Positions 1 to 11,309 of a stretch of 64,000 bases of DNA are shown here, piece after piece. Positions within the stretch are counted from its first letter, which is position 1; every line of letters starts with the position of its first letter. Made by a program: the position numbers and the translations under genes. Under the pieces are notes generated by a model. It did not search any database and was not told the DNA's origin. It saw only the letters and a list, made by a program, of their open reading frames with translations. The DNA is from Epithemia pelagica (Eukaryota > Bacillariophyta > Bacillariophyceae > Surirellales > Surirellaceae), in NCBI GenBank assembly GCA_946965045.2, contig OX337240.1, positions 2,170,001-2,234,000 on the forward strand, in the 5' to 3' direction.

Positions 1-292
1 GTGCTTCAAACCAAAACATTAACCCTAATGATATTACCCATCATACTGGATCTCTTGTTTCTCCTCTTTGATTGACCCCCATATAATGTCAGGCAGAGCG
101 ATAGAAAGCTCGGAAAGTGAGGAATGTGGGGGTTACTCATAAGCCCAGAAAGAACCTACAGATAAAAAGTTAGGGGGCCATGTACGTTTAAGGGGAGTGG
201 GGGGGACAGGACTAAGGGGGGACAGGAATCCGCAAATTACGGTAGTTTTGTTCTGCCTTGGTTAGGATAGCATGTCCAATCTCCTTGATCAG

Positions 293-1513
293 TCATTGCG
301 GTGGCTTGGCGATCGTCCGTCCTGACCGAGTTTTCGTACTTGTAGCAGGAGTTTCCACAATGATGTTGCGCACTGGCGCCGTCGATTCATCATTTCCAGT
401 GTCCATTGTGATGCCTTCCACTGGATTATCGGGTTGCTCTTCATTTTGATCCTTGCCGTTGTCGTTTCCGCCGTTGTTTTCGCCATGGTAGTCTTGGCCA
501 TGGTTTCCGTGACTACCGTCGTTGCTGATGCCATCCTCATGACCAGACCGAATCTCATTACTCATGAGTGGAGTAGTCACGAGTTTTCTAGGGTTAGGCG
601 GACTGGTATAAAACAGTCGCCGAAGCCACGTCACGTCAGGTGTTTCCTGAACACGACTCGTTTTGGGGTCAAACATCCAATAGCAATCCCCTGGATGATC
701 ACGTGCATACCCAACGAACATGCAGTGCACTCCCTTGTCCATTAATTTCGGTGACGTCTTAGTCTTGACTATGACCGTTCCGGCTTCCCCCTAAATGTGT
801 AGATACTTTGCAAATTCGGGAATCTTCCCCAATTATGCTCAAATCGAGTCGGGGTCCAAGCCTCGTGCCACAGCTTGTAATGAATCTCGATCGGGACATG
901 TGCACGATGCATCATTGCTCGAGCATGATTCATGATGGTAGCAAATCCGACTTCAGCGATGGAATTCTGCTGAGGAGTATCTCGTGCAGTGAATTCAAAT
1001 GGATACCGAGCTGCCACTTTTCCTTTTGGCACATTTTCTGCAAGGCCTTGTTTTCTAATGCGTTGTCAAGTCGAAGGTGAGTCATCGTTACCCCATGTTG
1101 TTTCATGAGCGCCAACTTCTCACAGATTGGTTCTATCATGTCATCCTTGCTGTCAAAAAACTCGGACATCTTCAACTGCACCTTGGGATGTACAACGAGG
1201 ATTGGCCATTGCGGCTTCGTCAGAATCGGTATGTTCTCCTTCTTCTTGACTGCTGCTACATCTAAGGGGGTAAAAATGCACCCTCCGTTGCCCCGATTGT
1301 GGTCCTAATGTCCTGTACGTTGTTCAGATGCCCAGCAAGACCGTCAACATGTGGTTTGCCAAAACTGAGTAATGCATACTCGCGCAACAACTCAATTTCT
1401 TGATCACTGAAGATCCCCGACAACACGACACCGCCGGTCCAAAGATGTACCTGCGAAGCAACAAAGTATTCATCTTCCTTCTTATCATACAATATTTCCA
1501 TAGGCAACTTCAC
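293..1513 (-). pseudogene. Degenerate Ty1/Copia retrotransposon fragment (integrase region)
   Basis: Several short frames on the minus strand, broken by frameshifts, together read as a Copia integrase. From 5' to 3' they give an RLDNALENK segment (about 930-1181), a TPQQNS segment with the conserved residues before the catalytic Glu (about 769-1032), and the integrase C-terminus with GVHCMFVGYA and a Tyr-Trp-x-Phe-Asp motif (293-742), ending in the RSGR linker that normally precedes reverse transcriptase. An unrecognised in-frame segment lies upstream (1262-1513). No reverse transcriptase follows towards base 1, and no LTR was seen. The sequence differs from the two other Copia elements in this window, so it is a separate, older insertion. 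It is a dead remnant; the exact limits are uncertain. Confidence 0.75.
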
Positions 1514-2203
1514 CGAATCTGAGCATCTTTCACCAATTTCGTACGCTTCTGAAATTTCCTGTTATTTCGTTGTTTATCATTAAGCGTCGCTCCCTTTGGC
1601 TTGTTCCTTTCATAAATAGCTTTCGCACGCTATACCAACTTCTTCTCCCTAATTGCTGCACTTCCAACACCCGCGGCTGTTGACCTGCTTAATTTCCGTT
1701 TCTTCTTGGGGTTGTCCAATGGTGCCATTGTACGGTTCTTTTGTCATCAATCGTGGCCAACACTATCTACCGTTTCTTTCAACACGTCCATTTAAAATCT
1801 GCACTTTGGTCCTCCACCCGACAATTGAGATGTTTCAGATTTTAGTGTAATCCTACTATTCATAGATAGGAGTAGGAGTATATGTTTTCTTCTCTGTCCC
1901 TCTACCCGGAATAGACACTACTCCTAGTACATACGCGTCACGGCGCCGGCGCTGCCTCAAACCGCTTTCTCTTTTACTTCCTACATAATATACATACCAC
2001 CTTCTTTTCGTCGGTCAACCGCCTGCCAACTGTCGAGATTCTGTCAACTTCCGCGTTACAAGAAGTATACTTCGGCCTTACAAATGGGGTGAGTCCAATC
2101 ACGCGTGATTGAATGCACTTCGTGTGCACTTAGAAAGTGCGACTGACCGGGTCGCCCCATGCTTGGGGGTAACTACGAACTACGGACTACAATACGGAGA
2201 GAC

Positions 2204-3190
2204 GGAAGTTGGGGAAATCGGCCCTATTATGCACAATCAGGGTTTTGTGGCAAAAAACAAGGTCTCTAGGTAGGGTATATTGTACTCCTAAGGAACTTTT
2301 CCCAAGTTTCCAAGGGGGGATGCACGAGGATACACGACCACTAATGGAATGTGGACATAACACACGAATTATTGGATGAAAGACTTGAGTCATGTGTTAT
2401 CTCTTATCTCTAGAGATCCACAGCTGCCATATCTCTGGCTGGTCAATCCTTTCAAGTGCACTGAAACCTGGTGTCGTATTGTGTCATCGGAGACAAATTG
2501 TGGGTACGATATTGGTGGGAATTGTGCGTCACATAGAGGGCATATATAAATTTGAACGCGAGCCCGCTCTTATCGCGACGGCCCGCTCGATTCGGGTTGG
2601 CCTGCTCGATTTTCCCATATCGGGCTGGAGTGCATATATCGGGCTAGCCCGATCATATCGGGCAAACACCGTGAAAAATCACATAATAAAATGCACAGAT
2701 CGGGCTGGCCCGATCAGATCGGGCCAGCCCGATCAGATCGGGCTGGAATGCTCATAACGGGCTGGATTTTTCATATCGGGCATTTAAATTCAATAGCCCT
2801 TTAAATAGCCCCTCTTAGAAATAAGATCACAATACACATATTATAGCAAATTATTGATGAATATATCATATTGCAAAGTCCAACATATGGAAAAAGGGCA
2901 AAGAGTGTCATATTCATATTAAAAACGTGAAGCTGTTGTCATATCGGCACTCACATATGACAAACGACTGCGGTGGAATGTCGAATGTGGAAGATATGGA
3001 TCTTGTATTGGGTTTGCCTTTTGGTTTTTGCTTGAAAACCAACGACCAACCCTCAATCAACCTCAACCCTGACCCTGTCCCTGTGGAACACAACATGACA
3101 AGGCATCCCCGTTGTTGTAGCTAGTGTATACCATGCGTAGACCCTATTCTATGCATACTTCGGGTGGGCGGGCTGATTTCCCCAACTTCC
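2204..3190. repeat. Block bounded by 21-bp inverted repeats
   Basis: The 21 bases at 2204-2224 reappear inverted at 3170-3190 with 20 of 21 matching (core GAAGTTGGGGAAATC). The interior is AT-rich with no convincing gene and carries the ATCGGGC palindrome array. This could be a decayed non-autonomous TIR element. No clear target duplication was seen. The right arm ends 85 bp upstream of the start codon of the kinase gene, so it may lie in that gene's promoter. Confidence 0.45.
2617..2782. repeat. Array of ATCGGGC palindromes
   Basis: About eight copies of ATCGGGC occur within 170 bp. Three are perfect or near-perfect dyads (ATCGGGCTAGCCCGAT at 2638-2653, and two at about 2699-2732 with GGCTGGCC or GGCCAGCC centres). 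The copies face both ways and lie close together, so the stretch could form hairpins or bind a dimeric protein repeatedly. There is no coding frame here. Confidence 0.7.
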
Positions 3191-3275
3191 GACCGACTGC
3201 AGAAGATCCAAGACCCAAGACCGAATAGGAGCACCGAATCTCCCCAAATCGCGACGCATCTCTTGACAAAACAAC

Positions 3276-5147
3276 ATGGGGAACAAACAATCGAACCAAG
3301 ACGGGGATGGTAGCACCGCGGTAACATCTGTCGATCATGAGCCCGTTGGTACCCCAGAGGACTTTCAATACTCAAAAGGTGTTTGCGCCTTATCGTATTG
3401 GGAGCCAATTCGCCTATTAGGTGAAGGCAGCATTTCCGACATTCATCTGGTTGTCCGACGCGATGCACCGATTCAAGTAAAGTACAAGGAAAAGCGCGAC
3501 GTCATGGCGTTGGCAAAAAAGAACAAAAAAGCTCGAGGTGGCGTCTCAGAGAACGTGGGTGATGCTAAATTGGCCGAAAAGAAAGATGTTTATGTACTAA
3601 AATCGATCATGAAGGATCACGTCGGAAACGAACGCGTTTTGGAAGAAATGAGACGAGAAATTTATACCATGAGTCACCTTCGACACCCTCACATTGTCAA
3701 TGTGATTGAAGCTTACGAACGACGGCGACACATTTATCTGGTCATGGAGTATTGTTCCGGTGGTGATCTGACGGACCGGACGTTTAAGGAGCCCACTTGT
3801 GCCGCCATTGTCGCCAATATCCTGTCAGCTTTGGCCTATATGCATAGTTGCGGTGTTGTACATCGAGATATCAAGCTCGAGAATATTGTCTTTGCGTCGA
3901 GCGGTGAACCTAAAATTATTGACTATGGACTAGCGACCAAGTATCTGTCTGAGGAATTCAAAACCATGACCGACAAAGTCGGAACTCTATACTCAATGGC
4001 ACCGCAGGTCTTGCAAGGAGTCTATGATGCCAAATGTGACATGTGGAGTATGGGTGTGGTGACGTACAATCTACTGTCTGGATACAAACCGTTCTGGGGG
4101 CCTCCCAGGGCCATGCCATGGCCAGAGAGACGCAAAATCATGATTGATCGAATTATGCGTTGTCAGTACATGAAAATGCAGGGACCATCATGGTCCAAAA
4201 TATCTCAGGAAGCCAAAGACTTCTGTGCTTCGCTGTTGAAACTGGATCTGGCAGACCGCCCATCTGCTCAGAAGGCATTAGATGAGTCTCCTTGGCTTCA
4301 AAAATACGCGAATAGTATCAATCAAAAGGTCGGCGAAGGAACTACCAAACAAGACGATGTATCACCTGAACTATTATCATTGAGCATGATAAAGAAGGAA
4401 TCAGAGCTGCATGACCGTCGAATTGTTGTACGGGACAAAATGAAAGATGTCATCGTGACAGGTTTGACCGACCGAGAGATATCTAGTTTGCGAACCGAAG
4501 TAGAAACTCGGGACACGGAAGGCACTGGGCGTGTCTCTATCGATGACTTGCGCAGCTCCATACAACGGCTTGGTTCAGAAGTATCTGTGCACCCCCTACC
4601 ATCTTCGACTGTCGCAACGATTGTCGACAGAATAAACGATATTTGTAGAGAGTTTGAACCGAGCATTCTTGAGGTGTTGACGATTGAGTATCATGACTTT
4701 TTCGCGCGTGCTTTCGAGGAACAAGGTCGTATTGCTACCGAAGCCATTGCCAAAGCATGCGATGATCTTGATGTGGAAGGCAAGCGTATGATACCGTTGA
4801 AGAAGCTCTTGCCATCGCTCGACGAGTCGTTTTCCAACTACAGTGAGAAACTTGCGGAACAGCTCACCATGGATGAACTGGGAATGGTCTCTACCATTCA
4901 AGTGCTTGAGCTGGCTGGAATACACGTTGCGCAACGGACGCGTAATTCCATTCGAAGTGGTCAAGAGCTTGGTGACTCGGATGAACACGACAACGACAAG
5001 AAAGGACAAACAACGGGTGTTATGGATACTGATTTGATGGACGAGACCAACACAGCAATTCCAGGAGGCATTCCATTCGACAGTGATAACAAAGACGTCA
5101 AGTTTGTGTACGATGCCATCCAGAAGTCTTTCCGAAAAAATTCATGA
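3276..5147 (+). CDS. Calcium-dependent protein kinase-like Ser/Thr kinase
   Basis: This is a 623-residue intronless protein. The N-terminus MGNKQSN has Gly2 and Ser6 as in N-myristoylation sites, suggesting membrane attachment. The kinase domain spans about residues 42-343: Gly-rich loop GEGSIS (49-54), the ATP-binding Lys in VLKS (109), HRDIKLEN with catalytic Asp198, DYG in place of DFG (Asp216), and APQ in place of APE. The catalytic residues are present, so it should be active. An insert of about 40 Lys-rich residues separates the Gly loop from the invariant Lys. After the kinase comes a CDPK-type regulatory region with one EF-hand-like loop (DTEGTGRVSIDD) and a second degenerate one near DLDVEGKR. 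CDPKs phosphorylate targets in response to Ca2+. The ATG has A at -3. The gene converges on the SulP gene, with 65 bp between the stop codons. Confidence 0.88.
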   Translation: MGNKQSNQDGDGSTAVTSVDHEPVGTPEDFQYSKGVCALSYWEPIRLLGEGSISDIHLVVRRDAPIQVKYKEKRDVMALAKKNKKARGGVSENVGDAKLAEKKDVYVLKSIMKDHVGNERVLEEMRREIYTMSHLRHPHIVNVIEAYERRRHIYLVMEYCSGGDLTDRTFKEPTCAAIVANILSALAYMHSCGVVHRDIKLENIVFASSGEPKIIDYGLATKYLSEEFKTMTDKVGTLYSMAPQVLQGVYDAKCDMWSMGVVTYNLLSGYKPFWGPPRAMPWPERRKIMIDRIMRCQYMKMQGPSWSKISQEAKDFCASLLKLDLADRPSAQKALDESPWLQKYANSINQKVGEGTTKQDDVSPELLSLSMIKKESELHDRRIVVRDKMKDVIVTGLTDREISSLRTEVETRDTEGTGRVSIDDLRSSIQRLGSEVSVHPLPSSTVATIVDRINDICREFEPSILEVLTIEYHDFFARAFEEQGRIATEAIAKACDDLDVEGKRMIPLKKLLPSLDESFSNYSEKLAEQLTMDELGMVSTIQVLELAGIHVAQRTRNSIRSGQELGDSDEHDNDKKGQTTGVMDTDLMDETNTAIPGGIPFDSDNKDVKFVYDAIQKSFRKNS

Positions 5148-5212
5148 CGCGCGAAACCATGATCTTTATATATTGGAATAAATAGATGTAGAGATTTCTC
5201 TCAGTGTCCCAT

Positions 5213-7815
5213 TCAAAAATTCGTAGACAGCTCATCTGCAGGTAGGCGATCGTCCTGTGAACTTCCCCCTTCCATGTCCTCAACTTCATGTTGATCGCTG
5301 CTGTAAACAGGCGGATCGCCAGCCCGAGACGCCTCATGAATACTCATCGCTTCCTGGTCCATGTCTTCCAAGCACCAATTGATTGCATCGTGAAGACAAG
5401 CAAAAAAGTGTTGACGACCAACCATTTCCATGAATCCCGAATCTACCATGCGCTTCATTACCAACAAACTCGGATTCACAAAGATCATTTGTTGTCCCCG
5501 GCTCTTGTATGTTTGGTACATATCTTGCAAAACATGCAACGCACTGGTGTCAACGCGGCTCACAGGGGCCAGCTCCAGAATCAAGTACTTCAAAGAAGCT
5601 TCGAAGTTGTTGTTTTCACGAAGTTGTGATTCCGCTTGGAAACGGTATTTCCGGATCTTATCACGTACATTTTGAGCATTCGCGAAATACAATGGAGCGT
5701 CGATACGGACCATTACAATGCCGTCGTATTTCTCCGCTTCAGGGTATTGCTTGACGTTTCTGTATACGTTCGTTCCGGGCAATCGCCCAAGTACAGATGT
5801 ATGTGGATACGCAGACTCGTAAATGACAATCAACAACGACACACCCACAGCAATAGCCAATCCCATTTCAACTCCCAAGAACATTGTTCCGAAGCATGCC
5901 GTACACCAAACACTAAAGTCGAACTTATGAACTTTCCATAAATGGATAGCTTCATCATAGTCCAAAAGGCCCAATACACCAGAGATCACAATTGCAGCTA
6001 AAACATTCAAGGGTAGCTGCTCGAAAACGGCAGTCAACAGCAAAAGGACAAATCCAACCAGTGTCGCCGTTACCATTCCGCTCACACCAGATTCGGCCCC
6101 AGATTCATGATTGACAGCTTAATATTCGATGTAAAGTCATCGGCACATGTGAGAATGCTATTCATCAAACTCACCTCACTTTCGACAGCTATATCTTACC
6201 AGATCTGGAAAAGGAGCCAGTGACAGGGTAGGATTGAAAGATGCTGCCAATAAAATTGGCCATGCCCAAGCCGATAAGTTCCGTTGATGAGTCTATTTCA
6301 TACTTGTGTTTTGACGCCAATGTCTTGGCAATTGCAATCGACTCCATGAAGCCCACAATGACAATACTGATAGTAACCAAGAACACCTGGTCCAGATCGG
6401 CAATAGGGAACCACTCATTTACGGTGACACTTGGAAATCCTTCGGGGATGTAAGCAACAATCGGGATACCTCGTTCGTCCAAATTCAGAGCAACAGTCAA
6501 AATAATGGCCAAGGCCGTCACAGTCAAGGGGCCAAGTGCTCGCATGAACTTAAGACGAGGATACGTCTTTCCCACATTCTTAAAAATGACAAGGAACACC
6601 ACCGACAAAACTCCCATGACAAAGGTTTTCCAGTTAAACTGATCGATGTCCTTGAGGATATTTTGAATCATTTCATGAAGTTTCTTGGAGCGTTCCACTT
6701 CGTAACCAAATATGTATTTCACTTGAGACATTCCGATAATTACAGCTGCACCCGTGGTGAAGCCTGTCATGAATCATGGAAGACAACAAAGATTTGAGGT
6801 TCTCATCCCATTAGAACAGGAATACCCAATAGATGTACGTACCCGATATCACTGCGTGAGAAAGGAAGATAGTTACAAAGCCCAACTGTAGCAATCCCAT
6901 TGCTATGTTGGTGATACCGACCAAGAACGATATTTGCACCGCAATAGTTGCGTAGATAGTCTCGTAGCTTGGGTCATTCTCATCCACACCACGACTGGAT
7001 AAGATGGTATCAATTCCAGTAGACAAAAGTAAGGATATAAGAGCGACAGGACCAACTGCAAGTTGTCGACTGGTCCCAAAGAAACTGTAAGCAAAAACCG
7101 GCATGAGAGCCGAATATAGGCCATACTCTACTGGAAGTCCAGCGAGTTTGGCGTAGGACATGGATTGAGGAACAATCATGACACCCACAGTGAGCCCGGC
7201 GATAAGATCTTTGGCAAATGTGGTCTTCCAATCATATTGGCGCAACCATTTACACATTGGCAAAAATGTATCAAGCCAGTCCGATGGTTTCTTGTTTGAA
7301 AAAGTCTCCATTTGTTTGTTCGCGTACTTTCGGAACTGATTCTTGATGATAGTCGACTGCATCAAAATGGAATCCATCGACTGACTCACTCTACGTTGGT
7401 TCCGATTTCCATTGACACTGCTTTGTGCATGTTCTTGATTCTGCTCCAAAAGGTCGTCCGTTTCAGAAGTGGGACCTTGTGGTGGATTTGGAACTTGATG
7501 GCGACGCGAGACAATCGAGTCTGTTCGAATATAATCAAGTGCACGACGATGACGAGAGACAAACGGACGGCGTTTGCGTGGACCATCCCCGCCATCTCCA
7601 GCGTCTTTCTTGTTGGAAGCCGAGGGACCCGACGAGGAGACTGAAACGGCTTCGGCACTGCTGGCATCTTCACCTGACACTGGTTGTGTGGACCCGACAG
7701 ACACGTTTTCTTCGTCTCCTCCAGCGCCTCTACGTTCAAGATCGTCGACGTTTGTTTCGTTTCGGTTGCTCATGTTTGTCCTGAGAAACCTGGGCGCGTC
7801 ACTCCGATATTCCAA
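5213..7815 (-). CDS. SulP-family anion transporter with STAS domain (three exons)
   Basis: Exons are 7815-6843, 6763-6200 and 6117-5213. The introns of 79 and 82 bp start GTACGT and GTAAGA and end CAG and AAG. Splicing gives a continuous 813-residue protein and restores the conserved strings HAVISGFTTGAA and SFSRSAVNHESGA across the two junctions. The N-terminus (about 190 residues) is hydrophilic and Ser/Arg-rich. The SulP transmembrane domain follows, with the family start DWKTTFAKDLIAGLTVG, VPQSMSYAKLAGLP and VEYGLYSAL. The C-terminal STAS domain contains the YDGIVMVRIDAPLYFAN and VSRVDTSALHVL segments. SulP proteins carry sulfate, bicarbonate or other anions across membranes; the substrate here cannot be told from sequence. 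No plastid-type leader was seen, so the plasma membrane or an endomembrane is more likely. Confidence 0.93.
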
Positions 7816-8465
7816 ATTTCAGAGGGCGAGGTACCTTCGGGTAGATGGAACGTCCAATGACAATGTGACAATGGAACTGTTCTCTCGAGTTTCAGAGCTC
7901 GATGGAAGGCTATACAACTGGTGTGGATTGGTCAAAAGGAAATCCTCTTTCCTCAGGTACCAACCAAATCTTGATGATCAGGAGGAGAGGAAGCCAAGCC
8001 AACGAGGATTGTCTGTTGTCCCTTGTAACTTCCTGTCCGAGAAGAAGCTCACCACCCGATCTCGAACGAAATGGTTTGTGAAATGCAGCTCTTCACTTGA
8101 TCAACACAAAATCACTTGTCTCAATTGCAACGAGATCACAAGAGATGCAGTCCTTCCCGTCACATACGTGACTTAAACCAATGTAAAATTGTGTTGTCTG
8201 TTGTCTCGCTATCTGTGGATGTTGAAAGATTGATTGTGCGCCACGACGCAGACACCAAAGAACGTCTGCGTCGTGAAAGCGCGTTGCGTCTTTTCTGGGC
8301 TGCTGCTTGTGGGGGCGCTTTGTACTATTGAGACGCTGAGAATTGATGACTCGCCCCATGTCGCATGTCGCACTCGCGTTTCGATTCAACGAGTCGCGGA
8401 TCTCTATACGTAGGGAGCTGTGGTAGCTACGATAGGTGGTGCTCTAGTAGGTAGGTCTGTTGTTT
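7816..8465. other. Intergenic region upstream of the SulP gene
   Basis: No convincing gene was found. Open frames here lack ATG starts or have no recognisable features. The stretch should contain the SulP promoter. An inverted pair of GAACGTCTGCGTCGTG-like sequences lies around 8240-8280. Confidence 0.4.
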
Positions 8466-9997
8466 CTACGGACTCCGGGGGCCGAAAAATTCCCCCACAG
8501 TTAGCCGTGCTTTTCATACTTGTACTCTATTGTCTATAGTTATCTGGGCCGGTGGTTTAGGAAACCACGGTCATGATACACTGCATGGCACCAACATGGC
8601 AAACTCAAGCCGGTGTGCACCTCCAACTAAAGGTGCTAGCACTCCTCCGACCACCACGGAGTCCTCAGAATCAAGTGTACTGTGACGGAATGAACGGGCG
8701 GCGATGGGTTGGCCATTTTGGTGGACCGAAGGCAAGGTTTTGAAGTCTTCCAAATCCTGGTGGGAAGGAAGCAACAAGATTACCAAGATTGGAGTCGGAG
8801 AATGATGTAATGAACAAAGATTGCAATGAGGGACGACAATGGAAGCTTCTAAATGGATGGATGAGTCGTGGGAGAGCAGCGGCAAGGACACACGGCAATC
8901 AACTGGAGGATTCTCGTCTGAACAAAACAGTCGGCCGCAACAACGACAACACCAACAACAGACTGTCTCTCAATGTTGCGAGACCACAAGAACCCAACAA
9001 CAACCGGTCGCCTTGTGCAAGTGAAGGGTCGACTCCATCATCACGGCTGCAACAACCGCAACAACCTCAGCCACAACAAAGACAGCGACTGATTTGTGGC
9101 ACCACACGACGAGTTGGACGCGAAGTGAACCTTGTTTCCCAACGACGTGAAGCCCGCGACCACAAAACCAACATCCACCACGACCAATCCATTGGATGGT
9201 ACAAGACAATGGCACCAATGCACCAATCAACTACTCTAGACCTCCAACAAAACCTAAATGCAACAATCCACTCCTCGTTTTGGCCACAACGACAACAACA
9301 TCCAATGCAACAATCAAAAGCGGGAGGATCTTGACGACAAAACCAACAGCCACAACGAGCGAGCCATCGGATGGTAATGATGATACGACACCCACAAACA
9401 TGACAACAGATACCACCAACCACACAACCAACTGGTTTTGGCCTCGCGTGGCATGCATGCCCCCATCGCAACAATCAACTCATCGTTTCGGCCGAACAAA
9501 ACAATCCGGGGCCACGACAATGACAATGGCACCAAAAGCAACAATCAACTGCTCTCCATCTCTGGTTCTTTCAGTTCTACAACAAACACAACGATCAACG
9601 CCTTGTTTCGGCCGAACGAGACAATCCTGTGCCGCGACAACGACAACAAATGCAACAACCAACTCCAAGTGAAACCATCACCTATACCCATGACAACAAG
9701 CAGCAGTGGTGGTGACTGCATAATATAGGCTTATAATTAATAAGTGGGTTGTATATTTTGCACTTGTATGATTGTTGTTTACTACTCGCACAGGAAGGGT
9801 AAGCGCCTCGTCATGGTGAAAAGGTTCATCGGTACGAGTTACGACTGCGAGATACGTGAACGTCTTGTGGATGATGAGGGGCAATTCATTTTACTTTCAG
9901 AAAATGAATGGAGTCATGAATCTCGTAGGGCCGGAAGTCTCACGAACGTGAAACACTGGATATCGTGGGGGAATTTTTCGGCCCCCGGAGTCCGTAG
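8466..9997. mobile_element. TIR element of about 1.5 kb with exact 33-bp terminal inverted repeats
   Basis: Bases 8466-8498 (beginning CTACGGACTCCGGGGGCC) are repeated exactly inverted at 9965-9997. The interior has no recognisable transposase. It is dominated by CAA/CAG-rich low-complexity sequence in which a plus-strand frame of about 180 codons (8789-9334) encodes a Gln/Asn/Arg-rich product that is probably not a real protein. A non-autonomous DNA transposon is the simplest reading. No exact target duplication was found; GTAGGTAGGT-like sequence occurs on both sides but not immediately next to the left end. Confidence 0.65.
8930..9668 (+). repeat. CAA-rich imperfect tandem repeat inside the TIR element
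   Basis: The stretch is built of CAACAA/CGACAA runs with imperfect longer units. One unit of about 118 bp is visible at about 9470 and 9588: both contain CAATCAAC or CGATCAAC, then TTTCGGCCGAAC, then a CGACAA run. A more diverged unit starts near 9265. Open frames on both strands result from the absence of stop codons in this composition. Confidence 0.6.
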
Positions 9998-10133
9998 GTA
10001 GGTAGGTGGTCGGAGTGGGAACACAAGACAAATACCTTATCCTCAGACAGACATCATTGGACGAAAGGAACCCTTCCATCTACAGTAAGATCAAGTTGAA
10101 ATACATATGATACACTTTAAATGGATCGTTTTG

Positions 10134-11309
10134 CTATAACTGGAAGCCTTGTTCTCTAGACTGCTGAGCCGTGTTCGGCACACACGGCAATACCTCATCA
10201 AGATTGGGGTTGAAAGGACTCGCATTCCATCGGGCAAGGAATGGGGAAGCATCCGCACTGATGGACTTTTCGTCTTGTGGGTTTTCCAACGAAGCAAAGC
10301 CCATTAATCGAAAGTAGCTTTCCAAGGAGGTGTTGTGCCGTGGAGCTGCCAAGATCCATGACAATCCTTCGGCCACTCGCTTGCAGGCATCTTCGATTAA
10401 GCAGAGCCCAAAACCAGTACCTCGATACCGTGAGTCGACTGTGACATCTTCAATCCACAGATAGCTCATGATCGAAGCAGTGGGATGCCAGTGATGGCGC
10501 CAGTGTAAATCATGAATAGAATCTTCAAAGTCTTCCATCGACTCGTTCGGCACTTCTTCCCTTCTCCAATTCTGAAACATTGTGTTGCTCTGTATTTGTG
10601 ACAGGAGAGCGTCGAGTAGCGGTGGGCATTCCTTATGCTTTTCAGAAGGAAGCTTCAGGGACATTGGTCGTATCACAAAGCATGTGATGTGCCCTATCCT
10701 TTGAATTGTTGTTTCGTCGGGATGAATTTCCACTGTACCGCTGCTGTACTTGGAGGTGATTTCAGAGGAGATTTCAATTGTGCTCAAATCATCCAGAGTC
10801 AGCTCAAGATGGGCCTCGAACAAATCAATACCTTTGATCCCAAATACATTTTGTGCTTTCTTTCGCCAGATAATCTGCAAGGTGCCATCCGGCCATGAAC
10901 GGGAGGGGCGATACACAGATATTACCTGTGGTGGTTTTGGTTTTGTAGCTTTGGTTGACTTTGACTTGGACTGTTTGGATCCTTCTTGTCCGTTCCGTTT
11001 TCTTCGTGGGTTAGTTCTATAGTGCTGAGGCGTCCCGCCTTCCTCATCGTTCCATTGGGATTCGCCAGCATGAAGCGACGCCGCAACGTCGGAAGCGCAA
11101 TCTCTGGCACAGTCATCCTTGAAACATAGAGCCATAAAAGCACTCGTATCCACCTTCATAATGGACGCAACAGGAGTTGAACCTGATGATGACCCAGTGT
11201 TTGCTGAATTCGAAACACTCTTGTTTTTCTTGGACACGGCAGTCACATGGTTCTCGTCTCCATCAATTCCCATCACATGAGGGCCCAGTTGTCCCAGAAT
11301 CCAGTCCAT
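10134..11309 (-). CDS. GNAT-like N-acetyltransferase, paralog 1
   Basis: This is a 391-residue protein, ATG at 11309. The first 130 residues are Ser/Lys-rich and variable. A conserved block (VYRPSRSWPDGTLQIIWRKK) starts the shared part. The acetyl-CoA binding motif A of the GNAT fold is seen in DSRYRGTGFGLCLIEDAC (R-x-x-G-x-G/A type), followed by AAPRHN and a FRLMGF segment that matches the last strand and helix of GNATs. GNAT enzymes transfer acetyl from acetyl-CoA to amines or protein N-termini and lysines; the substrate is unknown. The two genes at 13145-14440 and 19941-21152 share this architecture. The right TIR of the neighbouring mobile element ends 137 bp from its stop codon. Confidence 0.7.
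   Translation of the reverse strand: MDWILGQLGPHVMGIDGDENHVTAVSKKNKSVSNSANTGSSSGSTPVASIMKVDTSAFMALCFKDDCARDCASDVAASLHAGESQWNDEEGGTPQHYRTNPRRKRNGQEGSKQSKSKSTKATKPKPPQVISVYRPSRSWPDGTLQIIWRKKAQNVFGIKGIDLFEAHLELTLDDLSTIEISSEITSKYSSGTVEIHPDETTIQRIGHITCFVIRPMSLKLPSEKHKECPPLLDALLSQIQSNTMFQNWRREEVPNESMEDFEDSIHDLHWRHHWHPTASIMSYLWIEDVTVDSRYRGTGFGLCLIEDACKRVAEGLSWILAAPRHNTSLESYFRLMGFASLENPQDEKSISADASPFLARWNASPFNPNLDEVLPCVPNTAQQSREQGFQL

Noticed and set aside
9067-9474. Cys/Gly-rich minus-strand frames in the TIR element
   Set aside because: Reverse of CAA/CGACAA repeats; low-complexity translation without family features.
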